A stretch of DNA of 64,000 nucleotides from Micromonospora halotolerans (GCF_032108445.1 NZ_CP134876.1:4030001-4094000), one strand, 5' to 3'; positions 44,163 through 54,962 are shown, counted from the stretch's first letter. A program made the numbers and translations. The notes: generated by a model not told the origin, from the sequence alone.

Positions 44163-46907
44163 TCAGCTGTCGCCGCCGGTCTCCCCGACCGGGGCGGCGT
44201 TGACGTCGTCCAGCGCGTACTTCTTGGCGGCCTCGGCCGGCACGTGGGCCGGCACCGCGCCGCGCAGGGCGAGCTGGCGCAGCGTCGCGACGGCCACCGA
44301 CTCGGCGTCCACGTGGAAGTGCCGGCGCAGCGCGTGCCGGGTGTCCGACATGCCGAAGCCGTCGGTGCCGAGCGAGGTGTAGTCGCCCGGTACCCAGCGG
44401 GCGATCAGGTCCGGCACCGCGCGCATCCAGTCGCTCACCGCGACCTTCGGCCCGTCGGCGTCGGCCAGCTTCCGCTGGATGTACGGCACCCGCTGCTCGC
44501 CGCCCGGGTTGAGCAGGTTGTGCTCCTCGCACTCCACCGCGTCCCGGCGCAGCTCGGTCCAGGACGTCACCGACCAGACGTCGGCGGCCACGCCCCAGTC
44601 CTCGGCGAGCAGCTGCTGGGCCTTGAGCGCCCACTGCATGCCGGTGCCGGAGGCCAGGACGTTCGCCTTCGGCGCGTCCCCGTCGAGCTGCGGGGCCGGC
44701 GAGTAGCGGTAGATGCCCTTGACGATGCCCTCGACGTCCACGCCCTGCGGCTCGGCCGGCTGGAAGATCGGCTCGTTGTAGACGGTGAGGTAGTAGAAGA
44801 TGTTCTCCTGCGCCTCGCCGTACATCCGGTGCAGGCCGCTCTCGAGGATGTGCGCCATCTCGAAGGCGAACGCCGGGTCGTAGGCGACCACCGCCGGGTT
44901 GGTGGCGGCGATCAGCAACGAGTGGCCGTCCTCGTGCTGGAGGCCCTCACCGTTGAGCGTCGTCCGGCCGGCGGTCGCGCCGAGCAGGAAGCCCTTCGCC
45001 ATCTGGTCGGCCGCCGCCCAGAACTCGTCGGCCGTCCGCTGGAACCCGAACATCGAGTAGAAGATGTACATCGGGATCATCGGCTCGCCGTGGGTGGCGT
45101 ACGACGTGCCCGCCGCCGTGAACGAGGCGACCGAGCCGGCCTCGTTGATCCCCTCGTGCAGGATCTGGCCGGTGGTGGCCTCCTTGTAGGACAGGAACAG
45201 CTCCCGGTCCACCGAGGTGTACCGCTGGCCGTGCGGCGAGTAGATCTTCGCCGTCGGGAAGAGCGAGTCCATGCCGAAGGTGCGGGCCTCGTCCGGGATG
45301 ATCGGCACCCAGCGCTTGCCGAACTCCTTGTCCTTCATCACGTCCTTGAGCAGGCGGACGAAGGCCATGGTGGTGGCCACCTTCTGCTTGCCCGAGCCGC
45401 GCTTGACGTCGGCGAACCGCTCGGGGCCCGGGATCTGCAGCGTCTTGTGGCTGGTCCGCCGGGAGGGCAGGTAGCCGCCGAGCTGCTTGCGCCGCTCGTG
45501 CAGGTACTCGATCTCGTCGGACTTCTCGCCCGGGTGGAAGTACGGCGGGAGGTAGGGGTTCTCCTCCAGCTGCTTGTCCGGGATGTCCAGGTAGAGCCGG
45601 TCGCGGAAGAGCTTGAGGTCCTCCAGCGTCAGCTTCTTCATCTGGTGGGTGGCGTTGCGGCCCTCGAAGTGCGAGCCCAGCGTCCAGCCCTTGATCGTCT
45701 TGGCCAGGATCACCGTCGGCTGGCCGGTGTGCTCCATCGCCGCCTTGTAGGCCGCGTAGAGCTTCCGGTAGTCGTGGCCACCCCGCTTGAGGTTCCAGAT
45801 CTCGTCGTCGCTCAGGTGCTCGACCATCTTGCGGGTGCGCGGGTCGCGCCCGAAGAAGTGCTCCCGGACGTACGCCCCGGACTCGGCCTTGTAGGTCTGG
45901 TAGTCACCGTCGGGCGTGGTGTTCATGAGGTTGACCAGCGCGCCGTCGGTGTCCGCCGCCAGCAGCGGGTCCCACTCGCGGCCCCAGACCACCTTGATGA
46001 CGTTCCAGCCGGCGCCCCGGAAGAACGCCTCCAGCTCCTGCATGACCTTGCCGTTGCCGCGGACCGGGCCGTCCAGCCGCTGCAGGTTGCAGTTGATCAC
46101 GAAGGTGAGGTTGTCCAGCTCCTCGCGGGCGGCCACGCCGATCGCGCCGAGCGACTCCACCTCGTCCATCTCGCCGTCGCCCAGGAACGCCCAGACGTGC
46201 TGCTGCGAGGTGTCCTTGATGCCCCGGTGGTGCAGGTAGCGGTTGAACCGGGCCTGGTAGATGGCGTTCAGCGGGCCGAGGCCCATCGACACCGTGGGGA
46301 ACTCCCAGAAGTCCGGCATGAGCCGCGGGTGCGGGTACGACGGCAGCGCGCCACCCGGGTGCGACAGCTCCTGCCGGAAGCCGTCGAGCTGGTCGGCGCT
46401 GAGCCGGCCCTCCAGGAACGCCCGGGCGTACATGCCGGGGGAGGCGTGGCCCTGGTAGAAGATGTGGTCGCCGCCGCCCGGGTGGTCCTTGCCCCGGAAG
46501 AAGTGGTTGAAGCCCACCTCGTAGAGGGACGCGGAGCTGGCGAAGGTGGAGATGTGCCCACCCACGCCGATCTCCGGCCGCTGCGCCCGGTGCACCAGCA
46601 TGGCGGCGTTCCACCGGATGTAGGCCCGGAGCCGCCGCTCGACGTGCTCGTCACCCGGGAACCATGGCTCGCGCTCCGGCGGGATGGTGTTGATGTAGTC
46701 GGTGGTGGTCAGGGACGGCACCCCGACCTGGCGCTCGCGGGCCCGCTCCAGCAGGCTCAGCATGACGTAGCGGGCGCGCTTGGTTCCGCGCTCGTCGATG
46801 ACACCGTCAAGCGACTCGACCCATTCGCTGGTCTCTTCAGGGTCGATGTCCGGAAGCTGGCTCGGCAGACCAGCGGTGATCACCGGGCGCTTGCGTTCCG
46901 TAGCCAC
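44163..46907 (-). CDS. aceE: Pyruvate dehydrogenase E1, homodimeric type
   Basis: 914-aa thiamine-diphosphate enzyme, the decarboxylating E1 of the pyruvate dehydrogenase complex. The TPP/Mg2+ motif is [17 protein letters not shown] through [13 protein letters not shown]. Other conserved segments are [40 protein letters not shown] and the C-terminal [15 protein letters not shown] with [10 protein letters not shown]. Length matches the ~900-aa family. It supplies acetyl-CoA for the fatty-acid pathway also encoded in this window. GTG at 46907 has CGAGGGAA upstream. E2 and E3 genes are elsewhere. Confidence 0.97.
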   Translation of the reverse strand: MATERKRPVITAGLPSQLPDIDPEETSEWVESLDGVIDERGTKRARYVMLSLLERARERQVGVPSLTTTDYINTIPPEREPWFPGDEHVERRLRAYIRWNAAMLVHRAQRPEIGVGGHISTFASSASLYEVGFNHFFRGKDHPGGGDHIFYQGHASPGMYARAFLEGRLSADQLDGFRQELSHPGGALPSYPHPRLMPDFWEFPTVSMGLGPLNAIYQARFNRYLHHRGIKDTSQQHVWAFLGDGEMDEVESLGAIGVAAREELDNLTFVINCNLQRLDGPVRGNGKVMQELEAFFRGAGWNVIKVVWGREWDPLLAADTDGALVNLMNTTPDGDYQTYKAESGAYVREHFFGRDPRTRKMVEHLSDDEIWNLKRGGHDYRKLYAAYKAAMEHTGQPTVILAKTIKGWTLGSHFEGRNATHQMKKLTLEDLKLFRDRLYLDIPDKQLEENPYLPPYFHPGEKSDEIEYLHERRKQLGGYLPSRRTSHKTLQIPGPERFADVKRGSGKQKVATTMAFVRLLKDVMKDKEFGKRWVPIIPDEARTFGMDSLFPTAKIYSPHGQRYTSVDRELFLSYKEATTGQILHEGINEAGSVASFTAAGTSYATHGEPMIPMYIFYSMFGFQRTADEFWAAADQMAKGFLLGATAGRTTLNGEGLQHEDGHSLLIAATNPAVVAYDPAFAFEMAHILESGLHRMYGEAQENIFYYLTVYNEPIFQPAEPQGVDVEGIVKGIYRYSPAPQLDGDAPKANVLASGTGMQWALKAQQLLAEDWGVAADVWSVTSWTELRRDAVECEEHNLLNPGGEQRVPYIQRKLADADGPKVAVSDWMRAVPDLIARWVPGDYTSLGTDGFGMSDTRHALRRHFHVDAESVAVATLRQLALRGAVPAHVPAEAAKKYALDDVNAAPVGETGGDS

Positions 46908-47108
46908 AGGCGTTCCCTCGGTTCTGTGTGGGATAGGTCTCTAGCGCCATCCTGCCCCCTGGTGGCGCTCGTCGTCACGTCTCCCTCCCCCAGACGCGAC
47001 GCTGAACACAGGTACTCGCCGGTAACTTTGTGCGATCGCGCGGCTGTGCCGGGGCGGGCCGCCGACACCGGCGGCGGTCGCGCGCCCGGCTGCGGCAGAA
47101 TGCGCCGT

Positions 47109-47513
47109 ATGCGCAGTGAGGTGATCACCGTCCGGACCGGGTCCCGGCCGACCGTCCGCGACATCACCAGCGAGGCCGAGCGGTTCGTCGCCGGCCAGGG
47201 GGACGGCCTGCTGCACATCTTCGTGCCGCACGCCACCGCCGGCCTGGCGATCATCGAGACCGGTGCCGGCTCCGACGACGACCTGCTGCGGGCGATCGAC
47301 GACCTGCTCCCCACCGACGACCGCTGGCGGCACCGGCACGGCTCGCCCGGGCACGGCCGGGACCACGTGCTGCCCGCCTTCGTCCCCCCGTACGCCACCC
47401 TGCCGGTGCTCGGCGGGCGGCTCCAGCTCGGCACCTGGCAGTCGATCTGCCTGGTCGACACCAACGGCGACAACCCCGACCGGCAGGTCCGCTTCTCCTT
47501 CCTGCCCGGCTGA
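47109..47513 (+). CDS. YjbQ/UPF0047 family protein
   Basis: 134 aa. The UPF0047 signature HIFVPHATAGLAIIETG (about 38-54) and SPGHGRDHVLPAF, plus the C-terminal LGTWQSICLVDTNGD, are clear; His residues probably hold a metal. Some members have weak thiamine-phosphate synthase activity, so a link to the neighbouring TPP enzyme is tempting but unproven. Start ATG 47109, or ATG 47100 three codons earlier. It is divergent from aceE. Confidence 0.9.
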   Translation: MRSEVITVRTGSRPTVRDITSEAERFVAGQGDGLLHIFVPHATAGLAIIETGAGSDDDLLRAIDDLLPTDDRWRHRHGSPGHGRDHVLPAFVPPYATLPVLGGRLQLGTWQSICLVDTNGDNPDRQVRFSFLPG

Positions 47514-47526
47514 ACCTCCGCCGACG

Positions 47527-48298
47527 TCAGCCCAGCAGCCGGCGCAGCCCGCCGGGGGTGTGGCCGAGCTGGGCGCGGACCGTGCGGGTCAGGTGGGCCT
47601 GGTCGGCGAAGCCCAGCTCGACGGCGAGCCCGGCGAGGCTCTCCGCGCCCTCCTCCAGCCGGTCGAGGAGGCGCCCGACCCGCAGCCGGTTGCGGTAGCG
47701 GGTCAGCGGCACCCCGACCCGGGCCTGGAACTCCCGGCTGAGACGGTAGGGCGAGACCCCGAGCGCCCGGGCCAGCGGCAGCAGCCCGGCGGCCTCGGGC
47801 GCGCCGTCGTGCAGGGCCGCGCGGGCCCGCTCGACCAGCCGCCGGTCCCGCCCGCTCCCGCCCACCGCCGGCCCGGTCGCCCCGCCGAGCAGCCGGACCA
47901 GCCGCTCGGCCGCCGCGTGGTCGGGGTCGGCCACCGACCGCAGCAGCAGCCGGTGGGCCAGGTCCACCCGTGCGTCGACGTGCACCACGGCCGGCACCGG
48001 CCGCTCCCGCGAACAGCTCCCGCCACAGCCGCGCGGACAGGCGCACCGAGGTGCAGTCGTCCCCGCCCGCCGGGTGCGCGAAGCGCTCCTCCTCACCCGG
48101 CACGGTCAGGTAGGCCACGGTCGGCTCGACGAACTCGGCGCCGCCGCGCCCGGCCCGACGGAAGCCGCCCCGCCGGGTCAGCACGAGGCCGTACGCGGTG
48201 GCCGGCTCGGGCGCGGACCAGCCGGTGTGGTCGTCCCGGCACCGCACCAGGCCGATCCGGAAGTCGGGATGCGCCAGCAGCGGTGTGGCGGTACGCAT
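47527..48298 (-). pseudogene. AraC-family regulator split by one frameshift
   Basis: The N-terminal AraC-ligand part is in one frame from ATG 48298 (TPLLAHPDFRIGLVRCRDDH, then TVPGEEERFAHPAGGDDCTS). The rest, with the double helix-turn-helix (LARALGVSPYRLSREFQARV and LAVELGFADQAHLTRTVRAQ), is in another frame ending at 47527. The switch falls near 48001-48012 (region reading GTTCGCGGGAGCGGCC on the coding strand), where a 2-nt loss or 1-nt gain joins ...WRELFAG to RPVPAVVHVDA. The total of 772 nt is one off a multiple of three. Either a recent pseudogene or a sequencing error. It is divergent from an MFS exporter gene that it would be expected to control. Confidence 0.8.
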
Positions 48299-48386
48299 GC
48301 CGGTCAGGGTAGGCCGACGGGCCGACACGACCGTCCCGCAAGGATCGACAAGACCGCCGCCCGCCGGGGCGGGCAGGGTGGCGGCC

Positions 48387-49829
48387 GTGACCGAGTCGAC
48401 CCGCCGGACCGCGGCCCTGCTCACCGTCCTGCTCACCGGGCAGGCGATGGCCTCCATGGACACCTCGATCGCGGCGGTGGCCGCTCCCGCGATCCGGGCC
48501 GACCTGGCCGGACCGCCGGCCGTGCAGCAGCTCGTGCTGGCCGGCTACACCCTCACCTTCGCCGTGCTGGTGGTGGTCGGGGCCCGGCTCGGAGCCCGGC
48601 ACGGCTACCCGAGGATCTTCCTGCTCGGCCTGGCCGGGTTCACCCTCGCGTCGCTGGCCTGCGGCCTCGCCCCGGGGCCGGCCGCGCTGGTGCTGGCCCG
48701 GGTGGCCCAGGGCGCCGCCGGCGCGCTCATGGTGCCGCAGGTGCTGTCGCTGATCCAGGCGGCGGTCCCGGCCGTGGCGCGGGCGCGGGCGATCGGGGCG
48801 TACTCGATGGTGCTGGCCCTCGGCGTGGCCGCCGGGCAGGTCGCCGGCGGGCTGCTGGTGACCCTCGACCTGGGCGGCCTGACCTGGCGGGCGGCGTTCC
48901 TGGTCAACGTGCCGGTCGGCGTGGTGCTCCAGGTCGTCGGGCGGCGGGTGTTCGCCGGCCTGCCGGCCGGCCCGTCCCGGCGCGAGCCACTGGACCTGCC
49001 GGGCGCGGTGATCCTCGCTGCGGCGATGCTCACCCTGGTGCTGCCGCTCGTGCTCGGCGGTGACCTGGGCTGGCCCGGCTGGGTCCGGGCCGCCGCTGTC
49101 GCCGCCGGCGCCGCCGGGCTGCGGCTCTTCCTCGGGTACGAGGTCCGGCGCGCCCGTCACGACGCGGCCCCGCTGCTGGACGTGACGGTGCTGCGCCACC
49201 CGGGGGTGCCGGCCGGGCTGCTCGCCTGCTGCGTGGTGATGGGCTGCTACGCGGGCTTCCTGTTCGTGCTCACCCTGCGGCTCCAGGACGGCCTGGGCTT
49301 CACGGCGCTGGCGGCGGGACTGGCCTTCCTCCCGTACGCCTCGGGTTTCGCCCTCTGCGGCCTGGCGGTGGCGCGGCTGCCCGAGCGGGTCCGGGCGGTG
49401 CTGCCGGTCACCGGCCCGCCGGTGCTGGCGGCGGTGGTGGTGGCGGTGGCCGGGGTCTCCGTCGGGGGCTGGCCGTGGCCGGCGGGAAGCGCGCTGCTGG
49501 TGGCCGGCGGGGCGGCGCACGCGGCCGCGTTCAGCCCGCTGGTCAGCCGGCTCACCGGCGTCGTGCCGGCCGGCGCGGCCGCGGCGCTCTCCGCGGCCGT
49601 CTCCACCGGCACGTTGCTCGCCGCCGTGCTCGGCGTGACCCTGGTCGGCGGCCTGCACCTCGCCCTTGCCGCGACCGGCCGGCACGGCCCGGCGCTCGTC
49701 CTGCCCCCGGCGCTCCTGACCGCCGTGCTGCTGCTGGCCGGCGCCGTCGCCGCCCGGCGGGCCGCCCGGCCGGCGGCGGAGACGGGTCCGGTCCCGGCCG
49801 GCCCCGAGGCCGTCCGCTCACGGCCGTGA
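48387..49829 (+). CDS. MFS exporter (DHA2, 14-TM drug-type)
   Basis: 480 aa with about 14 hydrophobic helices. TM1 ends in [19 protein letters not shown] (DHA2 motif D1), then [17 protein letters not shown] (motif A) and [20 protein letters not shown] (motif C). It exports a drug or metabolite by proton antiport. GTG at 48387 is chosen for the helix position; a GTG nine nt earlier is also possible. Flanked by a divergent AraC regulator and a downstream MarR gene on the same strand, both plausible controllers. Confidence 0.9.
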   Translation: MTESTRRTAALLTVLLTGQAMASMDTSIAAVAAPAIRADLAGPPAVQQLVLAGYTLTFAVLVVVGARLGARHGYPRIFLLGLAGFTLASLACGLAPGPAALVLARVAQGAAGALMVPQVLSLIQAAVPAVARARAIGAYSMVLALGVAAGQVAGGLLVTLDLGGLTWRAAFLVNVPVGVVLQVVGRRVFAGLPAGPSRREPLDLPGAVILAAAMLTLVLPLVLGGDLGWPGWVRAAAVAAGAAGLRLFLGYEVRRARHDAAPLLDVTVLRHPGVPAGLLACCVVMGCYAGFLFVLTLRLQDGLGFTALAAGLAFLPYASGFALCGLAVARLPERVRAVLPVTGPPVLAAVVVAVAGVSVGGWPWPAGSALLVAGGAAHAAAFSPLVSRLTGVVPAGAAAALSAAVSTGTLLAAVLGVTLVGGLHLALAATGRHGPALVLPPALLTAVLLLAGAVAARRAARPAAETGPVPAGPEAVRSRP

Positions 49830-49866
49830 CCCGGGGTGTGTGAGCTGCGCACGTAGGATGTGGGAC

Positions 49867-50328
49867 ATGGCGCAGTCCACCGTCCCCGACCGCTCCGGCC
49901 TGGCCGGGGACGCCGTGCGCCGGATCATGCACATCGCCTCGGCCATGCGCCACTACCAGAACGTGGAGATCGCCGCGCTCGGGCTCACCCCGGCCGCCGC
50001 CCGCGCCCTGGACGAGCTGGACCCCGACCGCCCGCTGCCCGCCCGGGACCTCGCCGCGCAGTTGGGCTGCGACCGCTCCAACGTCACCGGGCTGGTCGAC
50101 AAGCTGGAGCAGGCGGGCCTGGTGGAGCGGCGGGTCGACCCGGCCGACCGGCGGCAGAAGACGCTGGTGGTGACCGCGGAGGGCCGGCGGGTCCGGGACC
50201 GGGTCCGGCGCGTGATGTCCGACTCCCGACTCCTCGGCGGGCTCACCACGGCAGAGCTGGCCACCCTGCGTGAGCTGGTCTGGAAGGTCTCCGACGGTGG
50301 CTGCCCGGAGCAGTGCGCGGAGGCCTGA
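49867..50328 (+). CDS. MarR family transcriptional regulator
   Basis: 153 aa. Winged helix: [20 protein letters not shown] then [20 protein letters not shown] (about 58-98). A C-terminal [10 protein letters not shown] gives two Cys that could be redox-active. ATG 49867 has AGGATGTGGG upstream. It lies 37 bp after the MFS exporter gene and probably co-transcribes with it, as in autoregulated efflux operons. Confidence 0.9.
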   Translation: MAQSTVPDRSGLAGDAVRRIMHIASAMRHYQNVEIAALGLTPAAARALDELDPDRPLPARDLAAQLGCDRSNVTGLVDKLEQAGLVERRVDPADRRQKTLVVTAEGRRVRDRVRRVMSDSRLLGGLTTAELATLRELVWKVSDGGCPEQCAEA

Positions 50329-50379
50329 CCGCAGCCGGGCGGAACGTGTCCGACTGGGCGAGGTGCCCTCCGGTCGGTA

Positions 50380-53034
50380 ATGCTGTCCGACGTGACCACC
50401 CCGCAAGATCTCGACGACCGGTTCCGGGCGGCGCTGACCGCGCTCGGTGCCCCCGCCCAGCGGCGTGACCTGGGTGAACCGCTGCCCGGCGGCGGGTCGC
50501 TGACCGGGGCGCAGGCGCTGGCCCTGTTCGACGCCCAGCTGACCAGCCGGCTGCTCGACCTGGCCGGGCGCTGGCTGCGCAGCTTCGGCGAGGGGTACTA
50601 CACGATCGGCTCCGCCGGCCACGAGGGCAACGCGGCCGTGGCCGCCGCGCTGCGGCCGACCGACCCCGCCCTGCTCCACTACCGCTCCGGGGCCTTCTAC
50701 TGCCTGCGTGCCGCCCAGGCGGCGGGCCGCTTCCCCGTCGGCGCGGAGGTGCCGGACGCCGACGTGCCGGAGCCGACCGGGGCGGCGGCGCGGATCCCCG
50801 ACCCGCGCACCCCCGGCGACGGCGACGCGGACGCGGATTCCGGCGCGCCGGACGGGCCGCCGGAGGCGGCCGCACCGGACGCCCCGGTGACGCCCGGCGA
50901 GTCCGCGCGGGCCGGCGCCACGAGCCCGTACGGCGGGGCCGAAGCGGCTGGTGACGGGGCGGGCCCGTCCGGTGGCTCGCCGGCGGCCGACGACGGGGCG
51001 GCGAGCCTGCCCACCGGGGCGGGGGTGGCCGTCGACACGGACGGCGCCGCGATCGCCGGCGTACCGGAAGTGCCCCTGCCCGAGCCCGACGACGCCTACG
51101 CGGAGGCGGCCCGCGACGTGCTGCGCGGGATGGTCGCCTCCGCCGCCGAACCGATCGCCGGGGGCCGGCACAAGGTCTTCGGCCGGGCCGACCTCGCGGT
51201 CATCCCGACCACCTCCACCATCGCCTCGCACCTGCCCCGGGCCGTCGGCCTGGGCCTGGCCCTGGAACGGCTGCGCCGGGGCGGCCGGCGGGCCGACGGG
51301 GAACCCGACGCCGTGACCTGGCCGCCGGACGCCATCGTGGTCTGCTCGTTCGGCGACGCCTCGGTCAACCACGCCACCGCGACGGCGGCGTTCAACACCG
51401 CCGGCTGGTACGACCACACCGGGCTGCGCATCCCGGTCCTGTTCGTCTGCGAGGACAACGGGCTCGGCATCAGCGTGCGCTCACCGCAGGGCTGGGTGGC
51501 CGCGACCCTGCGGGCCAGGCCGGGGACCCGCTACTTCTCGGCGGACGGCACCGACGTGGCCGAGGCGTACCGGGTGGCGGGGGAGGCGGCGGCCTGGGTG
51601 CGCCGGCACCGGCGGCCGGCCGTGCTGCACCTGACCACCGTGCGGCTCATGGGGCACGCCGGGGCGGACGCCGAGACCGCGTACCGGAGCCCGGCCGAGA
51701 TCGCGGCGGACCTGGCGCGGGACCCGCTGCTGGCCACCGCCCGGCGGCTGGTCGAGGCCGGCTGCGCCTCCGGCGAGGAACTGCTGGCCCGGTACGACGA
51801 GCGCGGCTGGCAGATCCGCCGGCTCGCCGAGGAGGTGCTGGACGAGCCGAAGCTGACCTCCCCGGTCGACGTGGTGGCCGAGCTGGCCCCGCGCCGGCCC
51901 GTCCGCATCTCCCGGGCGGTCGCCGACGCGGCGACCCGGGCGGCCGGCCCGGACGCCGGTGCCCGGGCCGAGGCGTTCGGCGGCAAGCTGCCGGAGCTGG
52001 CCGGGCCGCTCACCCTGGCGCAGAGCATCAACGCGGCCCTGGCCGACGGGATGCTCGACCACCCCGGGGTGGCCGTCTTCGGCGAGGACGTGGCCGCCAA
52101 GGGCGGGGTGTACGGGGTGACCAAGGGGCTGCGGGACCGGTTCGGGGCGGCGCGGGTGTTCGACACCCTGCTCGACGAGACCTCGATCCTCGGGCTCGCG
52201 CTGGGTGCGGGGGTGGCCGGGATGCTGCCGGTGCCGGAGATCCAGTACCTGGCGTACCTGCACAACGCCGAGGACCAGCTCCGGGGCGAGGCGGCGACCA
52301 TGCGGTTCTTCTCCCGGGGGGCGTTCCGCAACCCCATGGTGGTGCGCGTGGCCGGCCTGGCGTACCAGGAGGGGTTCGGCGGGCACTTCCACAACGACAA
52401 CTCGGTGGCCGTGCTCCGCGACGTGCCGGGGCTGGTCGTCGCGGTGCCGGCCCGCCCGGACGACGCCGCGCCGATGCTGCGTACCTGCCTGGCCGCCGCC
52501 GCGGTGGACGGCGCCGTCAGCGTCTTCCTGGAGCCGATCGCGCTTTACCACACCCGCGACCTCTACACCGAGGGCGACGGTGAGTGGCTGGCGGAGTACG
52601 CCGAGCCCGGCGCCTGGGCGGCCCGCCACGTGCCGATCGGCCGCGCCCGGGTGTACGGGGTCGGCTCGGCCGAGGACCTCACCATCATCACCTTCGGTAA
52701 CGGGGTCCGGATGTCGCTGCGGGCGGCGGCCACCCTGGCCGACGAGGGGGTCGGCAGCCGGGTGGTGGACCTGCGCTGGCTGGCGCCGCTGCCGGTGGCG
52801 GACATCATCCGGGAGGCCGCGGCCACCGGCCGGGTGCTGGTCGTGGACGAGACCCGCCGCTCGGGCGGGGTGGGCGAGGGCGTGATCGCCGCGCTGGTGG
52901 ACGGCGGGTACGTCGGCACGGCGCGCCGAGTGGCCGGACTTGACTCGTTTGTACCATTAGGTCCGGCGGCTCGTCAGGTCCTGGTCTCCGAGGATGCCAT
53001 TACCGAGGGTGCCCGCACGCTGCTGGCACGGTAA
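50380..53034 (+). CDS. Fused E1 alpha-beta 2-oxoacid dehydrogenase with a ~120-residue disordered insert
   Basis: 884-aa TPP enzyme in which the alpha (to ~530) and beta (~535-884) subunits of a branched-chain 2-oxoacid dehydrogenase E1 are joined. Alpha: [20 protein letters not shown], substrate loop [19 protein letters not shown], and TPP motif [20 protein letters not shown]. Beta: [38 protein letters not shown] and [11 protein letters not shown]. Between [17 protein letters not shown] and [12 protein letters not shown], where normal E1 alpha has ~10-20 residues, sits a Pro/Ala/Gly/Asp-rich stretch (about residues 115-235). Start ATG 50380 or GTG 50392. No E2 is adjacent. Substrate could be branched-chain oxoacids. 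Confidence 0.88.
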   Translation: MLSDVTTPQDLDDRFRAALTALGAPAQRRDLGEPLPGGGSLTGAQALALFDAQLTSRLLDLAGRWLRSFGEGYYTIGSAGHEGNAAVAAALRPTDPALLHYRSGAFYCLRAAQAAGRFPVGAEVPDADVPEPTGAAARIPDPRTPGDGDADADSGAPDGPPEAAAPDAPVTPGESARAGATSPYGGAEAAGDGAGPSGGSPAADDGAASLPTGAGVAVDTDGAAIAGVPEVPLPEPDDAYAEAARDVLRGMVASAAEPIAGGRHKVFGRADLAVIPTTSTIASHLPRAVGLGLALERLRRGGRRADGEPDAVTWPPDAIVVCSFGDASVNHATATAAFNTAGWYDHTGLRIPVLFVCEDNGLGISVRSPQGWVAATLRARPGTRYFSADGTDVAEAYRVAGEAAAWVRRHRRPAVLHLTTVRLMGHAGADAETAYRSPAEIAADLARDPLLATARRLVEAGCASGEELLARYDERGWQIRRLAEEVLDEPKLTSPVDVVAELAPRRPVRISRAVADAATRAAGPDAGARAEAFGGKLPELAGPLTLAQSINAALADGMLDHPGVAVFGEDVAAKGGVYGVTKGLRDRFGAARVFDTLLDETSILGLALGAGVAGMLPVPEIQYLAYLHNAEDQLRGEAATMRFFSRGAFRNPMVVRVAGLAYQEGFGGHFHNDNSVAVLRDVPGLVVAVPARPDDAAPMLRTCLAAAAVDGAVSVFLEPIALYHTRDLYTEGDGEWLAEYAEPGAWAARHVPIGRARVYGVGSAEDLTIITFGNGVRMSLRAAATLADEGVGSRVVDLRWLAPLPVADIIREAAATGRVLVVDETRRSGGVGEGVIAALVDGGYVGTARRVAGLDSFVPLGPAARQVLVSEDAITEGARTLLAR

Positions 53035-53145
53035 ATTCCGTTCCACCCGGTGCGCCACTTGCGCGGGGAGCCACAACTGTGTGGACTTGGCGCGACGGCG
53101 TCGGACGACGCCACGAGCAGGGACGAGATGAGGAGGCACGCGACA

Positions 53146-53583
53146 GTGAGCGCGACCGCTGGTCAGGCCGCCGACGGGGTACGCAGCCTGGCGGACCGGT
53201 TCGGGATCGAGCCGGGGATGGTCGTCATGGAGATGGGGTACGACGACGACGTCGACCAGGATCTCCGGGACGCCCTGACCGACCGCTGTGGAGATCTGGT
53301 CGACGAGGACACCGACGAGGTGGTCGACTCGGTTCTCGTCTGGTACCGCGACGGCGACGGCGACCTCTTCGAGCTCCTCGTCGACGCCCTCGGACCGCTG
53401 GCCGACAACGGTGTGGTCTGGCTCCTGACGCCCAAGGCCGGCCGGGACGGCCACGTCGAGCCGAGCGAGGTCGCGGAGAGCGCGCAGACCGCCGGCCTCC
53501 AGCAGACCTCCACGGTCAACGCGGGCCGCGACTGGAGCGGCGCCCGCCTCGTGCTCCGGCGTGGGTCGAAGAGCAAGAAGTAG
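53146..53583 (+). CDS. DUF3052 family protein
   Basis: 145 aa, conserved actinobacterial protein of unknown function. Segments: RSLADRFGIEPGMVVMEMGY, DDDVDQDLRDALTDRCGDLV, VLVWYRDGDGDLFELLVDAL and the C-terminal VNAGRDWSGARLVLRRG. Very acidic, soluble. GTG 53146 is fixed by AGGAGG 9 nt upstream. It precedes the AhpE gene, as it does in many actinomycetes, which suggests a shared context but not a known function. Confidence 0.93.
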   Translation: MSATAGQAADGVRSLADRFGIEPGMVVMEMGYDDDVDQDLRDALTDRCGDLVDEDTDEVVDSVLVWYRDGDGDLFELLVDALGPLADNGVVWLLTPKAGRDGHVEPSEVAESAQTAGLQQTSTVNAGRDWSGARLVLRRGSKSKK

Positions 53584-53661
53584 GCCGGGCTCGGCACCCG
53601 GCGGCCGGTGTCGCCGGGTGTGGCAGGCTGATCATCTCCAGACCCGATCCAAGGAGTTCCC

Positions 53662-54129
53662 ATGCCCATCGAGGTTGGCGCCGAGGCGCCGGACTTCGTG
53701 CTCAAGGACCAGAACAACCAGGAGGTCCGGCTCGCCGATTTCCGCGGCCGGCGCACCGTCCTGCTGGTCTTCTACCCGCTCGCCTTCACCGGCATCTGCC
53801 AGGGCGAGCTGTGCGAGGTGCGGGACAACCTCAACGAGTACGTCAACGACGACGTCCAGGTGCTGACGGTCAGCGTCGACTCCGTCTACGCCCACAAGAT
53901 CTGGGCCGACCGGGAGGGCTACCAGTTCCCGCTGCTGGCCGACTTCTGGCCGCACGGCGCGGTCGCCCAGGCGTACGGCGTCTTCAACGACGTCGCGGGC
54001 ATCGCCAACCGGGGCACCTTCGTCATCGACAAGGCCGGCGTGGTCCGGTTCGCCGAGATGAACATGCCGGGCGAGGCGCGGGACCAGCAGGGCTGGCGCA
54101 AGGCCCTCGCCGAGGCCGTCGCCGCCTGA
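53662..54129 (+). CDS. ahpE: Peroxiredoxin AhpE
   Basis: 155 aa, AhpE-class peroxiredoxin reducing hydroperoxides. The peroxidatic Cys46 lies in FYPLAFTGICQGEL. Later FPLLADFWPHGAVAQAYGVF and GIANRGTFVIDKAG match Mycobacterium tuberculosis AhpE closely. A second Cys (Cys51) follows, where the mycobacterial protein has Asp as I recall, so a resolving role within the same helix is possible. ATG 53662 has AAGGAG 6 nt upstream. Confidence 0.94.
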   Translation: MPIEVGAEAPDFVLKDQNNQEVRLADFRGRRTVLLVFYPLAFTGICQGELCEVRDNLNEYVNDDVQVLTVSVDSVYAHKIWADREGYQFPLLADFWPHGAVAQAYGVFNDVAGIANRGTFVIDKAGVVRFAEMNMPGEARDQQGWRKALAEAVAA

Positions 54130-54209
54130 TCCCACCCCGGGCCCGTCGTTCGACCGGGCCGGAGGCCGGCAGGTAAGCTTGCCGCTCCGGCCCGCCGTAC
54201 GGGCGTTCC

Positions 54210-54284
54210 GGGCGCGTAGCTCAGTGGGAGAGCACTCGCCTTACAAGCGAGGGGTCGCAGGTTCGAAACCTGCCGCGCCCACCA
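54210..54284 (+). tRNA. tRNA-Val (anticodon TAC), with encoded CCA
   Basis: Full cloverleaf: acceptor GGGCGCG/CGCGCCC, D-arm GCTC-AGTGGGA-GAGC, anticodon arm CTCGC-CTTACAA-GCGAG with TAC, short variable loop GGGTC, T-arm GCAGG-TTCGAAA-CCTGC, discriminator A then CCA. It reads GUA (and other GUN) valine codons. Its 3' half and downstream bases are the attachment site of the adjacent integrated island and are duplicated at 60384. Confidence 0.97.
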
Positions 54285-54293
54285 CCATTCACC
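54240..54293 (+). repeat. attL: 54-bp direct repeat spanning the 3' half of tRNA-Val
   Basis: From the anticodon loop to 9 bp beyond the CCA end, 54 bp are identical to 60384-60437; similarity continues a further ~12 bp with two mismatches. This is the core left by site-specific integration into a tRNA 3' end, keeping the tRNA intact at the left boundary. Confidence 0.92.
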
Positions 54294-54382
54294 AGCGGAA
54301 ACCGCGTCCGGTCGGGCAGCGGAAGAACGCTGTCTGAGTCCTCGGTCTTGGTGTCTTGCAGACGGAGCTTCCCGCCGGCCCG

Positions 54383-54880
54383 CTACACGGTCTGACTGAT
54401 GGCGGCGGTGCCGTTGTTTAAGTCCAGGTCAGACCAGCGCAGCCCAAGGAGTTCGCCTCGCCGGAGTCCCAGCGTTGCCGCAACGACGTAGAGCGGGTAG
54501 AGACGGTGTCCCTCGGCTGCGGCGAGGAGCCTGCGGACCTGGTCAACGGACAGGCCCTTACCGATCCGGTAGCGGGGGGAGGGGACGCGCACCAGCTTGG
54601 CGACGTTGCGGGACACCAGCTCCTCACGCATGGCGTGCTGGAGCGCGTTGCGCAGCACTGCGTGCACGAACTGGATCTGCCGAGTGCTCGGGTAGCGCTC
54701 ACAGCAGCGGCCGACGGAGCAGCACTGCCGATCGGATCGACGGTTCTTGTCGAGGCCAGCCGTGCAGCAGAGGCACTTGCGACGGAACTCGTCCATGAAC
54801 GCCTTGACATGTTGGACCTGGAGGCCGTCGAGGCGCTTCGTGCCGAGGGCCGGGACCAGGTGCAGTCGGACCGCGCTGTT
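54383..54880 (-). pseudogene. Tyrosine integrase remnant (pSAM2/AICE type)
   Basis: The readable part begins VRLHLVPALGTKRLDGLQVQ (core-binding domain) and has the Cys-rich insert CLCCTAGLDKN...CCSVGRCC, known from integrases of actinobacterial integrated plasmids. It then has RNALQHAMREELVSRNVAKL and the first catalytic block LGLRRGELLGLRWSDLDL with the first catalytic Arg. It stops at 54383, so the later R-H-R-Y residues are missing. The N-terminal arm domain is also absent upstream of ~54880. It cannot be active. Its position, ~90 bp from attL, marks it as the island's own integrase. Confidence 0.88.
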
Positions 54881-54962
54881 CTTCCTACCCCCGGTGTTGT
54901 TCCAACTGGCACGACTCGTCATACCGCACCCCCACGGCCAGGCCATAGCAACCGTTGACCGT

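Noticed and set aside
44151..47513. 1120-codon plus-strand open frame
   Set aside because: It is antisense to aceE; only its end (from 47109) is a real gene, the YjbQ-family protein.
54141..54162. Possible hairpin after ahpE
   Set aside because: The stem is interrupted and weak compared with the other terminators; not strong enough to list.
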